62,000 nt of DNA, taken from the NCBI RefSeq assembly GCF_030272615.1, contig NC_081414.1, positions 908,431,009-908,493,008 on the forward strand, given 5' to 3'. Shown in pieces: positions 11,999-23,000 of the stretch; position 1 is the stretch's first letter, and each line of letters starts with the position of its first letter. The notes below the pieces were generated by a model. That model did no database searches. It was not told the DNA's origin and was given only the letters and a program-made list of their open reading frames with translations. The position numbers were made by a program, and so were the translations under genes. The DNA comes from Cryptomeria japonica. Lineage: Eukaryota; Streptophyta; Pinopsida; Cupressales; Cupressaceae.

Positions 11999-13128
11999 CA
12001 CAAGTGCATCAACCATCATCATCAGTTGTTTTCTTTCAAACTTTCTTAAGTTTAAACCTAGACTATCAACATATACTTTGATCAAGTATCTTCAAGTCTC
12101 AATAGGTAAGAAATCATGGCACACCTAGACTTCAATAGACATTTATCCTAATGACCTAAGTCTCATCAAGACTGCTATGGTTCAAAACAACTCTCACCTC
12201 CTCTCCCCATCCATCCATCATTAGCATCGGGAGATTCTTTTTCAAAACACTCTGGGGCATCTTTTTTTCTACATAAAAAGCGCTCACTCAACTAGGCAAT
12301 AACGCTCAAACAACAATAGTGCTATACTGACTCTACCATAGCACTACTTAATTTCAAAAGCACTAATTAAACTACTGAATAGCGCTAATTACGCAAAAAT
12401 GCTATTCTAACTACACAAAAGTGCTACTTAGAAGGAAAAGCACTCAATTGACCAAGCAATAGCACTAAAAACCCAAAAGCGCTCAAACAACTATAAAATA
12501 GCACCACTATTAACAAAAGCGCTACTTTATTTAACAAAAACACCAAAACGAAGTTCTAGCGCTATTGTCTCGACTCAACTTGGACCTAGCTAAAAACATA
12601 TAAAAAATGCACAAAAATCAAAAATTCAAATTCACATACCGCTGGTCCGTAGTCGTCTGGCCACTGGAATCGATGGACATGCACTAATCAGTGCTCTGCT
12701 ATGGGAATTGACATCCTGATTACTGCTTTCTCCTCTAAAAAGTCAAAACTAGAGCTCAGATTTTACTATGGTTGCAAATACAAATGAGTCTATTTTCACC
12801 CCTTTCTCCCCATATAAACCCTTCGTTGTAACCCTAATTTTCCCCTGGTCACCGTCATGGTCCTCGTAAACTTCCCGAGCCTCCCATTTCTTCATTTTTT
12901 CTCCGATTTCTTCTATTTTTCACCAGTGTTGCTAAAATCTTCTCTTCTACCACCCTGCCAATTTTCATTCTTTTTCGAGAGATCGCCCAATTTTTTGAAA
13001 TTTTTCGACCCATCTCTCGAGGGGGCATACCACCCATTAAATTAATATTTTATGGGGAATTTCTTCACACTTATGTTTCTTTCTTTGAAACGTTGCGATA
13101 AAACTGCACCATCTCAAAGAGGGGCAAA
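11999..13128 (+). other. E1 3' internal region: AGCGCT-type array, conserved CTCGAGGGGGCAT box, polypurine tract
   Basis: This stretch is upstream of the antisense PMD ORF and 5' of the 3' LTR. From about 12275 to 12570 it holds a dispersed array of AGCGCT and its variants AGTGCT and AGCACT. Near 13016-13028 lies CTCGAGGGGGCATACC, shared with E3 (minus strand, ~58596) and, as CTCGAGGGGGCATGC, with C (~40696). CTCAAAGAGGGGCAAA (13113-13128) is the likely polypurine tract. Confidence 0.65.
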
Positions 13129-14470
13129 TGTAGTCACATAAATCTGTCCATCTTAATTAAATGAATATTTCATATTTATTTGATTAAATATCCACTAGCC
13201 ATCAGTTAATTAAATTAATATTTAATTAATTCATCTTCAAATCATTCTCCTATTAATTAAATAAATTATTCAATTTATTTTAATTAATTCATTAAACCAA
13301 ATTCACAATCAATTAAATGAATAAATTCTACTTATTCAATTTAATCCTCTTTCCTCTTTTAAATAAAATATTTATTTAAAACATTTATTTTCCCCCCCAC
13401 TTGCATTTTCCTACATCTCCCACTTGCCCTTCCTAAATTCTTCTAGAACCTATCTAATCCTAATCAATTTGCGTTATCCATCCCCTAATTATTGTCACAT
13501 TCCTAAGCAACTTGGAGTCACTTCTCAAAGACTTCAAAGTCTTTGAAACACATTTAATGCTTTGTGTGTTCAACAATTTAACCTCTAAAATCTTCTAAAC
13601 CACTTATGGCTCTTACATGACCATTTATGGTTAACCCCTAACTCAACCCTCATGTGACTCATGTGTCTCCTCAAACATTTATTACTTTGACCATGGTTAT
13701 CCCTTTTACCTTTGCACAAGAGGTTATCCATTGGATAAAGGCTTTATTCTTTCAATAAAGAATTTATTCACTCAACCCAACCTTGACCTTAACTCCGAAG
13801 TTAACTCTCAGGTCATGTCAAGCAGTTAATGCTTATTCCCTCTCCTCTCAACCTATCTCACATTGACACTTGTCATCCTGGGATTGGGTTGAAAGTCCTC
13901 ACATGGATTGAATATCATTCAATCCTGACCCTTGTTGAGATTACTCAATCTCAACCATCCATTGCTCCATTTTTCCTATAAATAGATCCCATTTCTTCAT
14001 AATCCAGATCTTGAAAACTTGTATGCATTTAATCTATAGTGAATTCTAGAGAGCATTTAGCATTTACATTTACTTTTTTGGATTAAAATCAACACTAGAC
14101 TAGATAATAATCTCATTTTCTAGCTTGTTCATACTTGCATAGCATTTAGAGTAATCATCTACAATCTTGAACCTTCATAAGCATCCATAGTGCAAAAAGC
14201 TGCTGAGGTATACACTAATTTAGAACTTGGAGAGGAGAGGAACAAGGAAGGAGAAGCTACCAACATGATAGAGAGCATATGGAGAATTTTAGTTACTTTT
14301 TGTAGATTCCTTAAGCTTTCTTTTTGTTTAGTAGTATATTTCTTGATATTCTTGCTTAGGATAGTTTTTAATTGGTGATTTCTAACACTAACATCTAACA
14401 ATTGATTTCTTTTGTTTCTTGTTTTGTGTTTGTTTATCCTAACTAACATTGTCCATTTTGCAAAGCATCA
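13129..14470 (+). repeat. 3' LTR of E1
   Basis: 1342 bp, TGTAGTCACATAAATC to CAAAGCATCA, TATAAATA at 13977-13984. It differs from the 5' LTR by scattered substitutions and a few small indels, so E1 is not recent but is younger than the surrounding F element. Confidence 0.92.
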
Positions 14471-14475
14471 AATAT
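14471..14475. repeat. target-site duplication AATAT (right), insertion of E1
   Basis: Second copy of the E1 target site; LTR F continues directly after it. Confidence 0.9.
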
Positions 14476-15053
14476 ATTTTGTAATTAATTGTAAAATCTT
14501 TTGTAAGCCGACATGGCGGATTGTAATATGATTCTTATAAGTATGAGATCATTGTAGATCATTTAAGATATGATATGATGCAAAATATGAATAAAAGGTA
14601 GCAGACCTAATATGAGAATTAGTGGTTAAGGGTTAATGTATGTAGGAGAGCTTAAACTGGTATTGAATCTGGCATAGCAGATGCTAATATGAAGCAATAC
14701 AAGACATTGGATTTGTATAATCCATTTTTGTAAGTCAGTGTGACATCTTTTGTAATTGAGCAGTGAGCTCTAGGCACTTGGCCTTCCTGCATGTGCAGGC
14801 CCCTATTGGCCAGTAAGTGAATATTATGGGTCACAAATCCCACCGAGGTTTTTCCCACACCGGGTTTCCTTGTTAAAATATTGTGTTATGGTGTGTTTTT
14901 CATGTTGTGGTTGTTATTTTTATTTGCTTCATTATTTCTGGTTTATCGGTACACAGTTTTAATATGCTTTTCATGTTATAAGTTAAGAAAATATTATAAC
15001 CAGTCAGATACTAATTCACCCCCCCCCTCTCAGTATCTTTGGGAATCCTAACA
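14476..15053 (+). repeat. 3' LTR of element F, second part
   Basis: Continues LTR F after E1 and ends TTGGGAATCCTAACA. Together the two parts make an LTR of about 774 bp. The block GAGCAGTGAGCTCTAGGC and the C-run plus CTCTCAG near the end are shared with the LTR at 3199-4248. Confidence 0.82.
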
Positions 15054-17228
15054 TGAACCACTTTTAAGTGGTTCAAAGTTGAAGTTCAAAGATGACTTAA
15101 AAAATATATACATCCACTCGTCTGTAGACTTTTGCCATGTGTCTGCCTCTCATTTGCTCATGGGTCCACCTTGTCTGCCATCTAGACTGTCATCTTCTCT
15201 CTACCAAGTGGCACATCTTCATTTGTTCTGAGCCCATTGAACCACTATGAACCGGTGAACCACTTTCGGCTTCTGACTATAACTGGTATTCTCTATCAGG
15301 GCATCAGAATAGCATTGAAAAACTTATTCCGATGGCCGATGATATTTTCCAAACTGTGGAATCCCTCAATGGTTTTTATCAAGTCATCGGAATAGCACTG
15401 AAACACTCATTCCGATGACTGGTGATGAACACCCAACTTAATATTATTATATTAGATTACCGGACGACACCTAAAATGCTATACCGATACTCAATAGCTC
15501 CACTCCAACTCGCTCCAATCTGCTGGCAACCTCATCTAGATATCGGGGTAGGTTAAAAACCAATTTGTTCCGATACCCGATGGTAGCACTCCACAGATTT
15601 CTTTAACGGGTCCCACCACTTGGTCTCCAAGTCGCAACGAATAAACACCGCGCATCTTACGATCGCGGTATAGAGACCACCACTACATCTTCAGGAACCT
15701 ACTTGCTTTTTACCTTTAGTTGTTTCTCTCTATGGCTGTGCCATGTGTCAACCTCTAGATCGCCTTTGGATCGAACTAGGCACCACCTTAACCGCCAGGT
15801 GATCAGTCGCCATGTCGCGTAAGATAACCGGCGAGCATCTTCATCATGCAGTATAGCGATATCCATTTATCTGCTCTCAAATTGCTCGACCTTTAAATTC
15901 TTAACTGCTCACGTTTTCCGCACATGCTTTGTCGTCAAGTCACAGAAATAACAGGCAAGCTTCTTTCTATAGCAGTATAGAGATAGCTCTTAGATCCTTC
16001 AGACTACTGTTGATCTTTCCTAAACTTGCTCGATCTTTAGCATTGACTGATCTTCTCTCTACCATATGGCGCATCCTTATTCGCTCTAGAGATCCACCTG
16101 GGCACCACCTGTCTGACACATCATCAGTCACCACGCGTCTTGCTCTATCGGATCTCTTCTTTCAGCCAAACTAATCTCTCAGCGAACCATTTACCAGTCT
16201 CATCGAACCTAAGGTTTCATTGATATGGTTATGTCGATGAAACTGAGCCTTTGGTGAAACTTTTTTGGGACTCATCACAGCCAAGATCTGCTTGATGTTG
16301 TCCATCTATGCCATGTCACTAGCCACTGGACCTCCACCTGTCTGCCACGTCATCAGTCGCTAACTCGCAGTGATAATTTGGTGTGCATCTTTTCATTGCA
16401 ACATAGCAATAGCTGTTAGATCTCTGTGATCACCGTTGATCTTTCCTAAAATTGCTCTCTCTTTAGCACTGACTGATCTTCTCTCTTGTGCCATGTGCAC
16501 ACATGTGTCATCGCTTGATTGGCTCCGGAGATCCACCTGTGCACCACCTATCTGCCATGTCATCAGTTGCCAAGTCGCGATGATATCTAGTGAGCATCTA
16601 ACCATAGCGCCTTAGCGACCACCGTGAGATCTTTTGCCTGACCGTTGGATGTGATCAATCTGTTCGATCTTTACCTTCTTCTTTATGGTCTAATACAAAA
16701 TTTGGGTCACCTTGAGATGTGTGTGGGTGCGGAGTCCACCAGGCCACGAGCTGCCTCTCATTGCCAAAAGCCCGTAAGCTTTGACACTATAGTTATATGT
16801 GACTTTACTTTTAAATACAAAAAAGATCCTCCCCGTGACCAATGTGGGATAAATGTTCTTCATTCCTGGCGACTGAAAACGCTTGGAAGTTCTCTGGCTT
16901 TTTTAAAATAACCCTCTTGGCGCCCAAGTAAAACTTTAGATAGGCCAATTACATTTTCTTTGAGTTTCTTTTGGCCTTACATCAGCCCTGTCAATTCATC
17001 TATGAAGGAGCATAAATATTTTTGTGATCTACAACATATTGAGCTCAACCCTCATTGGAGCCCATTTTAACCCACATGCTGCATTGCTTTCCTATATCTG
17101 GACATGAAGCAAACAAGTTAGAAAAAATAGTGCATTTCTTCCTAGTTCATGATTTGGACCTTTTTCAAAAATGAATGCAAGGCTTCATTAGGGCACCAAA
17201 TTTGGCATTGTGCAAAATTTTGGTAAAA
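15054..17228 (-). repeat. D1: large non-coding repeat with snRNA-like promoter motifs and degenerate tandem modules
   Basis: Matches D2 (21345-22526) over most of its length; D2 lacks about 330 bp around 16110-16500. Read on the minus strand it has an upstream-element-like ATCCCACATTG (16840-16850), a TATA-like TATTTAAA (16810-16817) and then several degraded copies of a roughly 100-bp module containing TCGCGAC...CTGATGAC words. Left of 15600 are two copies of a module with CATCGGAATAGCACTGAAA (~15365) and CATTCCGATG. No ORF is supported. It could be an LTR or 5' leader of a minus-strand element, but clear termini are not visible. Confidence 0.6.
16761..16850 (-). promoter_or_regulatory. snRNA-type promoter-like cluster in D1
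   Basis: On the minus strand: ATCCCACATTG (consensus of plant snRNA upstream sequence element: RTCCCACATCG), a 22-base gap, TATTTAAA, and about 35 bases further on CGGGCTTTTGGCAA, resembling the U2 snRNA 5' region GGCCTTTTGGCTAA. D2 keeps all three motifs with the same 22-base gap. The role is inferred from motif likeness only. Confidence 0.4.
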
Positions 17229-17535
17229 TTTTTGGTGACCTCTTAGGGGTGTTTGCCTGCAAAATAGTAGAATCCAGTAGCCTAGCATATCCATTGTGCA
17301 TTGAGTCAATTTTGCCTTTCTCAAAATCTAGAACTACATCTCATCATTCTAAACAAAACTAAAAAGGAAACTACAAAGGCTCTACATACAGCTGAGCTTG
17401 CACACTGTGCAATCTGCACTTCTTGAAAAACTAAAACTAAAAACTGAACTCAAATTGAAAAAAATACTCTATCCTACCCTTACCAAGTGTAAAACCTAGT
17501 TATACAAAACCATTCACTAGTTTTGAGAAATAACA
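17229..17535 (-). other. region between D1 and the G ORF
   Basis: No gene seen. Read on the minus strand it is the 3' flank of the G ORF. No polypurine tract or LTR start could be placed with confidence. Confidence 0.4.
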
Positions 17536-19923
17536 TCATTTTCTTTCCAGCTTAGGATGTTTCAAACTCTTATGAACAATTGACAAGAAATGATGAATGC
17601 AGAGGTTCCTCACATAATGTTGTAAGACTATTGTAAGTATGAAAATAAGGTGGCCTACCTCTTTTGTTTGCTCATATATACTGCTATCTATGAGGTTATA
17701 GGTAAGATGATAACCTTTTACTAAAGCTTCATTTTTAGGCATAAGCTCATCTTGTATTGTCTTTTTGGCCTCCAATCTGGAAAGATATCTTATAGGAAAG
17801 CCCCTTGTATGAACAAAGCTTGGGCTCCCCTTCCTGGTTTCTTCTTGGTTAACTATGTCTTGAGTTATAACTGTTTCTTTCTCCTGAGTATGCTAATCAA
17901 AAAAAATTCTTTCCAAAGGTATCAAGTTATCAGCAAGATTAGAACAAAAATCTTCAATGATGTTTGAGAAAATACTCACTTCTTAGTCAATTTCACTATG
18001 CTGAGTATTGTTTGTTGTAATTTACTGATTGTTTTCAGCACTCATATCTTAGAAATCTGTGTCTTGCTGATTTTCTTTCTCTACCTAAACCAAATTTGCA
18101 TCTAGATCAACCTCCTGAACTTAATCAACAACGCTGCTTTTTGTTTCGTCTATTTCAATCTATTGAGGAAGAGGATTGTCTACTACCTTGTTGCAGCTCT
18201 CTCGTGTGATCAAAACAATAATGTTTTGAACCTCTTCTTGTTGTGGTGAAGTTGGTATGGCTGCAATCGGAAGTTCATTTTCCTCATCTTCGACAAAAAG
18301 TGGCAGTTCATCAAACAAATTAGCTAGAACTTTACAATTATCAACCTTTTCTGGATTTTGAACCTGCAGTTCTTCATTTATAACCTTTTCTTTTTGTTGT
18401 AATAGATCTAACCTATCATCTTGAATATCATAAGCATGCATCTTAATAGGTGAGAGATCTGATTTATTTTCACTAAGTACCTCTTTTTCTTGATCTTCGA
18501 CTTGAATATCTTGAGGAACCAAGATATCAATGGGTTCTTCAGGAAAGAATTATTGAGGCTCTTGAACTAAAAGAGGTTGTCTAAAATTTGGGAATGCAAA
18601 TCTGCAAGGCTCTTCTTTAATAGGTTGATTCATGATGGGATTTTTTTGAATGATCTTTTTATAGGGATGCACTTGTTCAATAATAGGTTCTTGAAATGAT
18701 TGAGGACTCCTAAAACTAGGAATTTGAAAATTAGGAGATTTAGAAGACTCACTATGTTTGAAACTTGGTATTTTGATCTTGGAAGTCTCTTGATTGGCAG
18801 ATAATAACCTCATCTGCATCTCCTTTGTAGTGATCTATTATTGAAGCTCTTCTTCAAACCATCTTTTTTGCATTTCATATTGAACATTATCTGCATGTGT
18901 TACCTTTTCTTTGGTAGGGGAAGGTACTATTACTGGAGGTGCTTGGTCAAAACCAGGCATTGGAAGAATCTGATCTTTCTGAAATTCAACTGTTAAAGCC
19001 TTCATTTGCTCATTTTTTGCTGCCATCACCTTTGCAAGCTGCTCTTCATGCTGCCTTTTTTGGTCCTCCATCTCTTGCTCACAAAGATAAATTTGATCAA
19101 CTAGTTCATCCTCTTCGATGTTATCATCTTGTTGCTTTAATGTGTCTTGCCTATCATAACAACACTCTTGAGATTCAACATGATCAGTCAAATAAACTTG
19201 TGAAGTTTCTTCACAAGGCTACTCTTGAGCAATTGTAGGCTGAATTTTCTCATATGTGGGCTCATTAAGCATAAAACACATGGTGTTAAATGAATGGATT
19301 TCCTTACCAAAGAAAGGGTTTGGAAAAATACCAGCTGGGCATTCTTCTTGTTTAAGCACAAAATCTTGCAATGAAAGAGGAGGTATTGATTGTACCTCTA
19401 ACTTGGTGAGCTTCTCATCATATTGCCTTTTTTGGACTACCAACTGATTTGCAAACTTCTTACCTTGTTCCTTCAATTTTTGTTCATAAAATTGAGCTTG
19501 CAAATCTAAGTCTTCTTGCCCATGAAGATAGGCTTGATGAGCCCACTCATCTTGTTGCTGTTCTAAATTCCTGTTAGTCTCATCAATATGCACAACATAG
19601 CCTTGCAATATACTATTGATGGATTGTAGGTCTTTGAAATGCTTTTCTGCCATATCATTGATCTATCTAAGCTCTGAAGCATATTGATTTGCATCAATAA
19701 AACTTCCCTGAGGATGATTATAGGCTGGGTTAGGTTGCCATACAAACTAAGTTGTGGTGGGTGGGTGGTAAGAAGGATAAACTTGCTAGTTATTAGCTGC
19801 AATATGGCTATTTGAGTTAAAACCAATAGTATGACTATTTGGGTATTGCTAATAAGAAGCATTTTGGACAGAATTCTCATAATACGGAGGTGGGTAATTA
19901 TAATGTCCCTGGAAATTAGACAT
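17536..19923 (-). pseudogene. long Gln/Glu-rich coiled-coil ORF of element G, unknown
   Basis: A single minus-strand frame of about 796 codons from an ATG at 19923 to about 17536, with roughly 15-20 stop codons but no frameshift. It starts MSNFQGHYNYPPPYYENS, an Asn/Gln/Pro/Tyr-rich N-terminus, then heptad-rich segments (for example around 19480-19650 and 19010-19190), Pro/Phe/Lys repeats (~18650-18790) and an acidic C-terminal part. No zinc knuckle, protease or polymerase motif is visible. It lies 225 bases inside a plant Ty3/gypsy-type primer site, so a gag-like role is possible. The family is not recognised. A host gene is unlikely given its place next to an LTR and its decay. Confidence 0.5.
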
Positions 19924-20123
19924 CTTTATTTATATAAAGAGATGGAAACTAAAAATTTAGAATTGTTTTGAATCATAACATCACTTAGACTACTGAAACC
20001 AGTAGATTTATAACTCAGAGTCGCCAGGTGTGGGTAGATCTTGCCTCCAAAGGCTGAAATTTTTTATTTTCACACCAAAAATCAATATTTTGTGAAAAAG
20101 ATTTGGATTGATCAATCGAAAGA

Positions 20124-20142
20124 GGTCCCATCGGGCGTGCCA
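20124..20142 (-). other. primer-binding site of element G
   Basis: On the minus strand TGGCACGCCCGATGGGACC lies five bases inside the LTR end. Its position and TGGC start fit primer sites of plant Ty3/gypsy elements; it defines G as minus-oriented with its 5' LTR to the right. Confidence 0.65.
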
Positions 20143-20147
20143 AAAAT

Positions 20148-21260
20148 TGTTGTCACTGAGGATTGCACCTGTGATGCTAATTTCAAAAACAAGCAATCTT
20201 GTGAAACATGGAAACACCTTCAAGCCTGTGGGTTGCTCTTGAAGTGAAGGTGAATCTCTGAAGATCATGTCGACTTCCTGTTTGGTGAATCTCTTGTAAG
20301 TACTATTGATAAGAAAAGGGATAGAAAGGGATAGAAAGATTTGGATGTAATGAAAATCTATTCTAATGAAGGTGATGCACCAAATATCTTATCTGAGATC
20401 TGCAACCTACTTAACTCACAAAACCTTCAACAAATAACCTTGATTGCATCACAAATCAACTGAACATGTAGATGCATAAATATTTCCTAGAAAGGGATGA
20501 ATTTAATGCATGCATGAAGGAAAACAACAAGTTTTCACAACTTCAAGCAATTAAAATCAAATAACACAAACTAGAACCTGCAACTAACATGTATCTCCTT
20601 GCACCACAAATTGATTGAATGTGACAAAATAGAGGATAAATATCACAGGAAATCATCAAATCATTCAGTCACTAGATAATACAAGAAGTACTAAGAAGGA
20701 AATCTGCTACTATATTACTGAAAAATAAAGGAGTGCTACTGTTACAAAACTCAACTACTGTGTGTATGGAAAAAAGAATGAACCAGACAGAAAAAAGAAG
20801 AGAAGGAATATATATAAATCATGATGAATCCCCTTCAAAAACCCTAAAACCAATGCATGAGAAAAGCCTTGGGCGAAATTGCCCCAAAAATGACATAAAA
20901 ACTCATGCATAATCTGTAAAATAATAATCTTTACTGCTCAAAAGGACTGCCACTGATCCTCTTGTAGGAAAATCTACATATCTAAATGCGAAAAATAGTT
21001 ATCCCCATGTGAAAGTTGCATGATGAACTAAACTATTATTATATTTAAAAGAAATCCCATTGAGAAAACCTTATGCATCACTTGGAAACTACTCTACGTG
21101 TTGAAAACTTCTGTTACAAATGGTTGTGGAAATGATCTCCCTGTTTCGCGAGCTTTCCAATGGTATGTAACACTTGCATATTCAGATAATCAATTGCATT
21201 GATCTTTCATGTAGAAATCATCCCCTAGCTTGGCGGGCTTTTTAGTGTTCAAACAACTAG
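20148..21260 (-). repeat. 5' LTR of element G (minus strand), right end approximate
   Basis: The left end (TGTTGTCACTGAGG on the plus strand) is the LTR 3' terminus next to the primer site. A TATA box ATTTATATATAT reads on the minus strand at 20808-20819. The outer end merges into D2 near 21260-21345 without a visible TSD. No second copy of this LTR is found in the window, so G is truncated. Confidence 0.55.
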
Positions 21261-21344
21261 TTTTGAGTGCACCATGCAATTTAATATTATTGCCAACCAT
21301 TGGATCGCCTGCATGAACCATGGATGCTTGCATTTAAATTTTTT

Positions 21345-22526
21345 CATGTACTTCTTACCGGTTTGTCACCAAGTCACTATGATTATCCATCGAGCATTTT
21401 TATCTTGCGGTATAGTGACAACCATAGATCTTCAAGAACCTTCTTGCTTTTTACCTTTGGTTGTTGCTCTTTATGTTTGTGGCATGTGTCAACCTCTGGA
21501 TCACCTTTGAATCGAACTGGGTGCCACCTTAATCGCCAGTCATCAGTCGTCATGTCGCATAAGATAACCAGCGAGCATCTTCATCATGTAGTATAGCGAT
21601 ATCCATTGACCTACTCTCAAATTGCTCAACCTTTAACTTCTTAGTTGCTCACCTTTTCTGCATGTGCTTTGTCGCCAAGTCACGGAGATAACCGGTGAGC
21701 TTCTTTCTATAGTGCTATAGCGATAGCCCTTAGATCCTTTGGACTACTGTTGATCTTTCCTGAACTTGCTCGATCTTTAGCACCGATTGATCTTCTCTCT
21801 ACCATGTGGAGTGTCCTTATTCGTTCTGGAGATCCACTTGGGCACCACCTATCTACCATGTCATTAGTTGCCAAGTCACGATGATATTCAGTGAGCATAT
21901 AACAATATCACCTTAGCGACCACCATTATATCTTTTTCCTGACCGTTGGATGTGATCAATCTACTTGATCTTTACCTTCTTCTTTATGGTCTGATGCAAA
22001 ATTTGGGTCACCTTGAGATGTGCGCGCACATGGGGTCCACCAGGCCATAAGATGCCTCTCATTGCCAAAAGCCCGTAAGATTTGACACTATAGTTATATG
22101 TGACTACTTTTAAATACAGAAATGATTCTCCTTGTGACCAATGTGGGATAAATGTTCTTCATGCCTGGCGATTGAAAATGCTCGGAAGTTCTCTGGCTTT
22201 TTTAAAATAACCCTCTTGGTGCCCAAGTAAAACTTTACACAGGCCGATTACATTTTCTCTGAGTTTCTTTTGGCCTTACATCAGCCCCGTCATTTCATGT
22301 GCGAAGGAGCATAAATATTTTTGTGATCTACAGCATGCTGAGCTCAACCCTAGTGGGAGCCCATTTTAACCCACATGTTGTATTGCTTTCCTATATCTGC
22401 ACACCAAGCAAACAAGTTAGAAAAAATAGTGCATTTCTTCCTGGTTCATGATTTGCATTTTTTTCAAAAATGAATGCAAGGCTTCATTAGGGCACCAAAT
22501 TTGGCATTGTGCAAAATTTTGGTAAC
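21345..22526 (-). repeat. D2: second copy of the D repeat, shortened
   Basis: Follows D1 from the ...CAAGTC... module to ATTTTGGTAA, with one large deletion between two similar modules of D1. It keeps the minus-strand ATCCCACATTG (22139-22149), TATTTAAA (22109-22116) and CGGGCTTTTGGCAA (22062-22075). Its right end is cut by gypA. Confidence 0.6.
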
Positions 22527-22651
22527 AATTGGTTAATCCAGTTCATCATTTGTATATTGATTTGAATATAGTTTGTTCTTGTCATACTATTGTCTCTTTT
22601 ATGTGCTTTTCATTGTGCCCTTGATCTTGGCAAAATCTCACAAGAACATTG
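22527..22651 (-). repeat. gypA 3' LTR remnant
   Basis: On the minus strand a purine tract AACTGGGGGCAA is followed by TGTTCTTGTGAGATTTTGCC, a typical junction of internal region and 3' LTR. Only about 125 bp of LTR remain before D2. No matching 5' LTR was found to the right of the gag remnant. Confidence 0.55.
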
Positions 22652-23000
22652 CCCCCAGTTAGATGTCGGTATGAAAGTGTGATGTGAGACACATGTAGTA
22701 ATAACCATGATTGAAGATCAATAACAAGTCATAGTATAAATGATGGATGAATGGATGCAATGGATGTGATCACAACAAGTCTGAGAGACAATGGAGCCGT
22801 AGCCTTTACAAATGGCACCTATTTACTAGGTTTTCACCACCGTACTTACCCATGGCGCCATCGGAGTGGTTTTCACCATTTGGATGAATGACTTTTTTTC
22901 TTTACTATTTTCTTGATTGTTTATTTTTTTGTATTTTTTTCAGGATATTTTTTGAATTTTTTTTGGTATTTTCTAATATTTGATGAGCCTGATACTATGT
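22652..23000 (-). other. gypA 3' untranslated region
   Basis: Non-coding stretch between the integrase stop and the LTR. Contains a T-rich run (22890-22980) and GGTTTTCACCA words. Nothing else recognised. Confidence 0.5.

Larger units (their letters stand above)
6559..14470 (+). mobile_element. Element E1: complete non-autonomous LTR retrotransposon with an antisense PMD ORF
   Basis: 7912 bp, with 5' LTR 6559-7908, primer-binding site at 7911, a 5.2 kb internal region, polypurine tract and 3' LTR 13129-14470, flanked by the TSD AATAT. No gag, protease, RT or integrase can be read in any frame. The only gene-like content is a PMD ORF on the minus strand. It must have been mobilised by another element's machinery; the C family, which has Tat-like pol and the same 3' internal module, is a relative. 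It is the youngest layer of the 4249-15053 nest. Confidence 0.88.
4249..15053 (+). mobile_element. Element F: 3' part of a copia-type (Sirevirus-like) LTR element, split by E1
   Basis: Comprises a decayed accessory ORF, purine tracts and an LTR that is interrupted at 6558 by E1 and resumes at 14476. Its 5' half is not in the window; the simplest reading is that the upstream copia element was inserted into F. The order accessory ORF, purine tracts, LTR is the same as in element B. No pol is visible in the part present. Lineage assignment rests on the purine-tract and LTR-end motifs and is inference. Confidence 0.7.

Noticed and set aside
16761-16850. A genuine U2 snRNA gene in D1
   Set aside because: Beyond the first 15 or so bases there is no U2 sequence; only promoter-like and start-like motifs are claimed.
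17536-19923. Host coiled-coil gene on the minus strand
   Set aside because: It starts 225 bases inside an LTR primer site, has many stops, no introns are needed, and it is flanked by repeats; an element ORF is the simpler reading.
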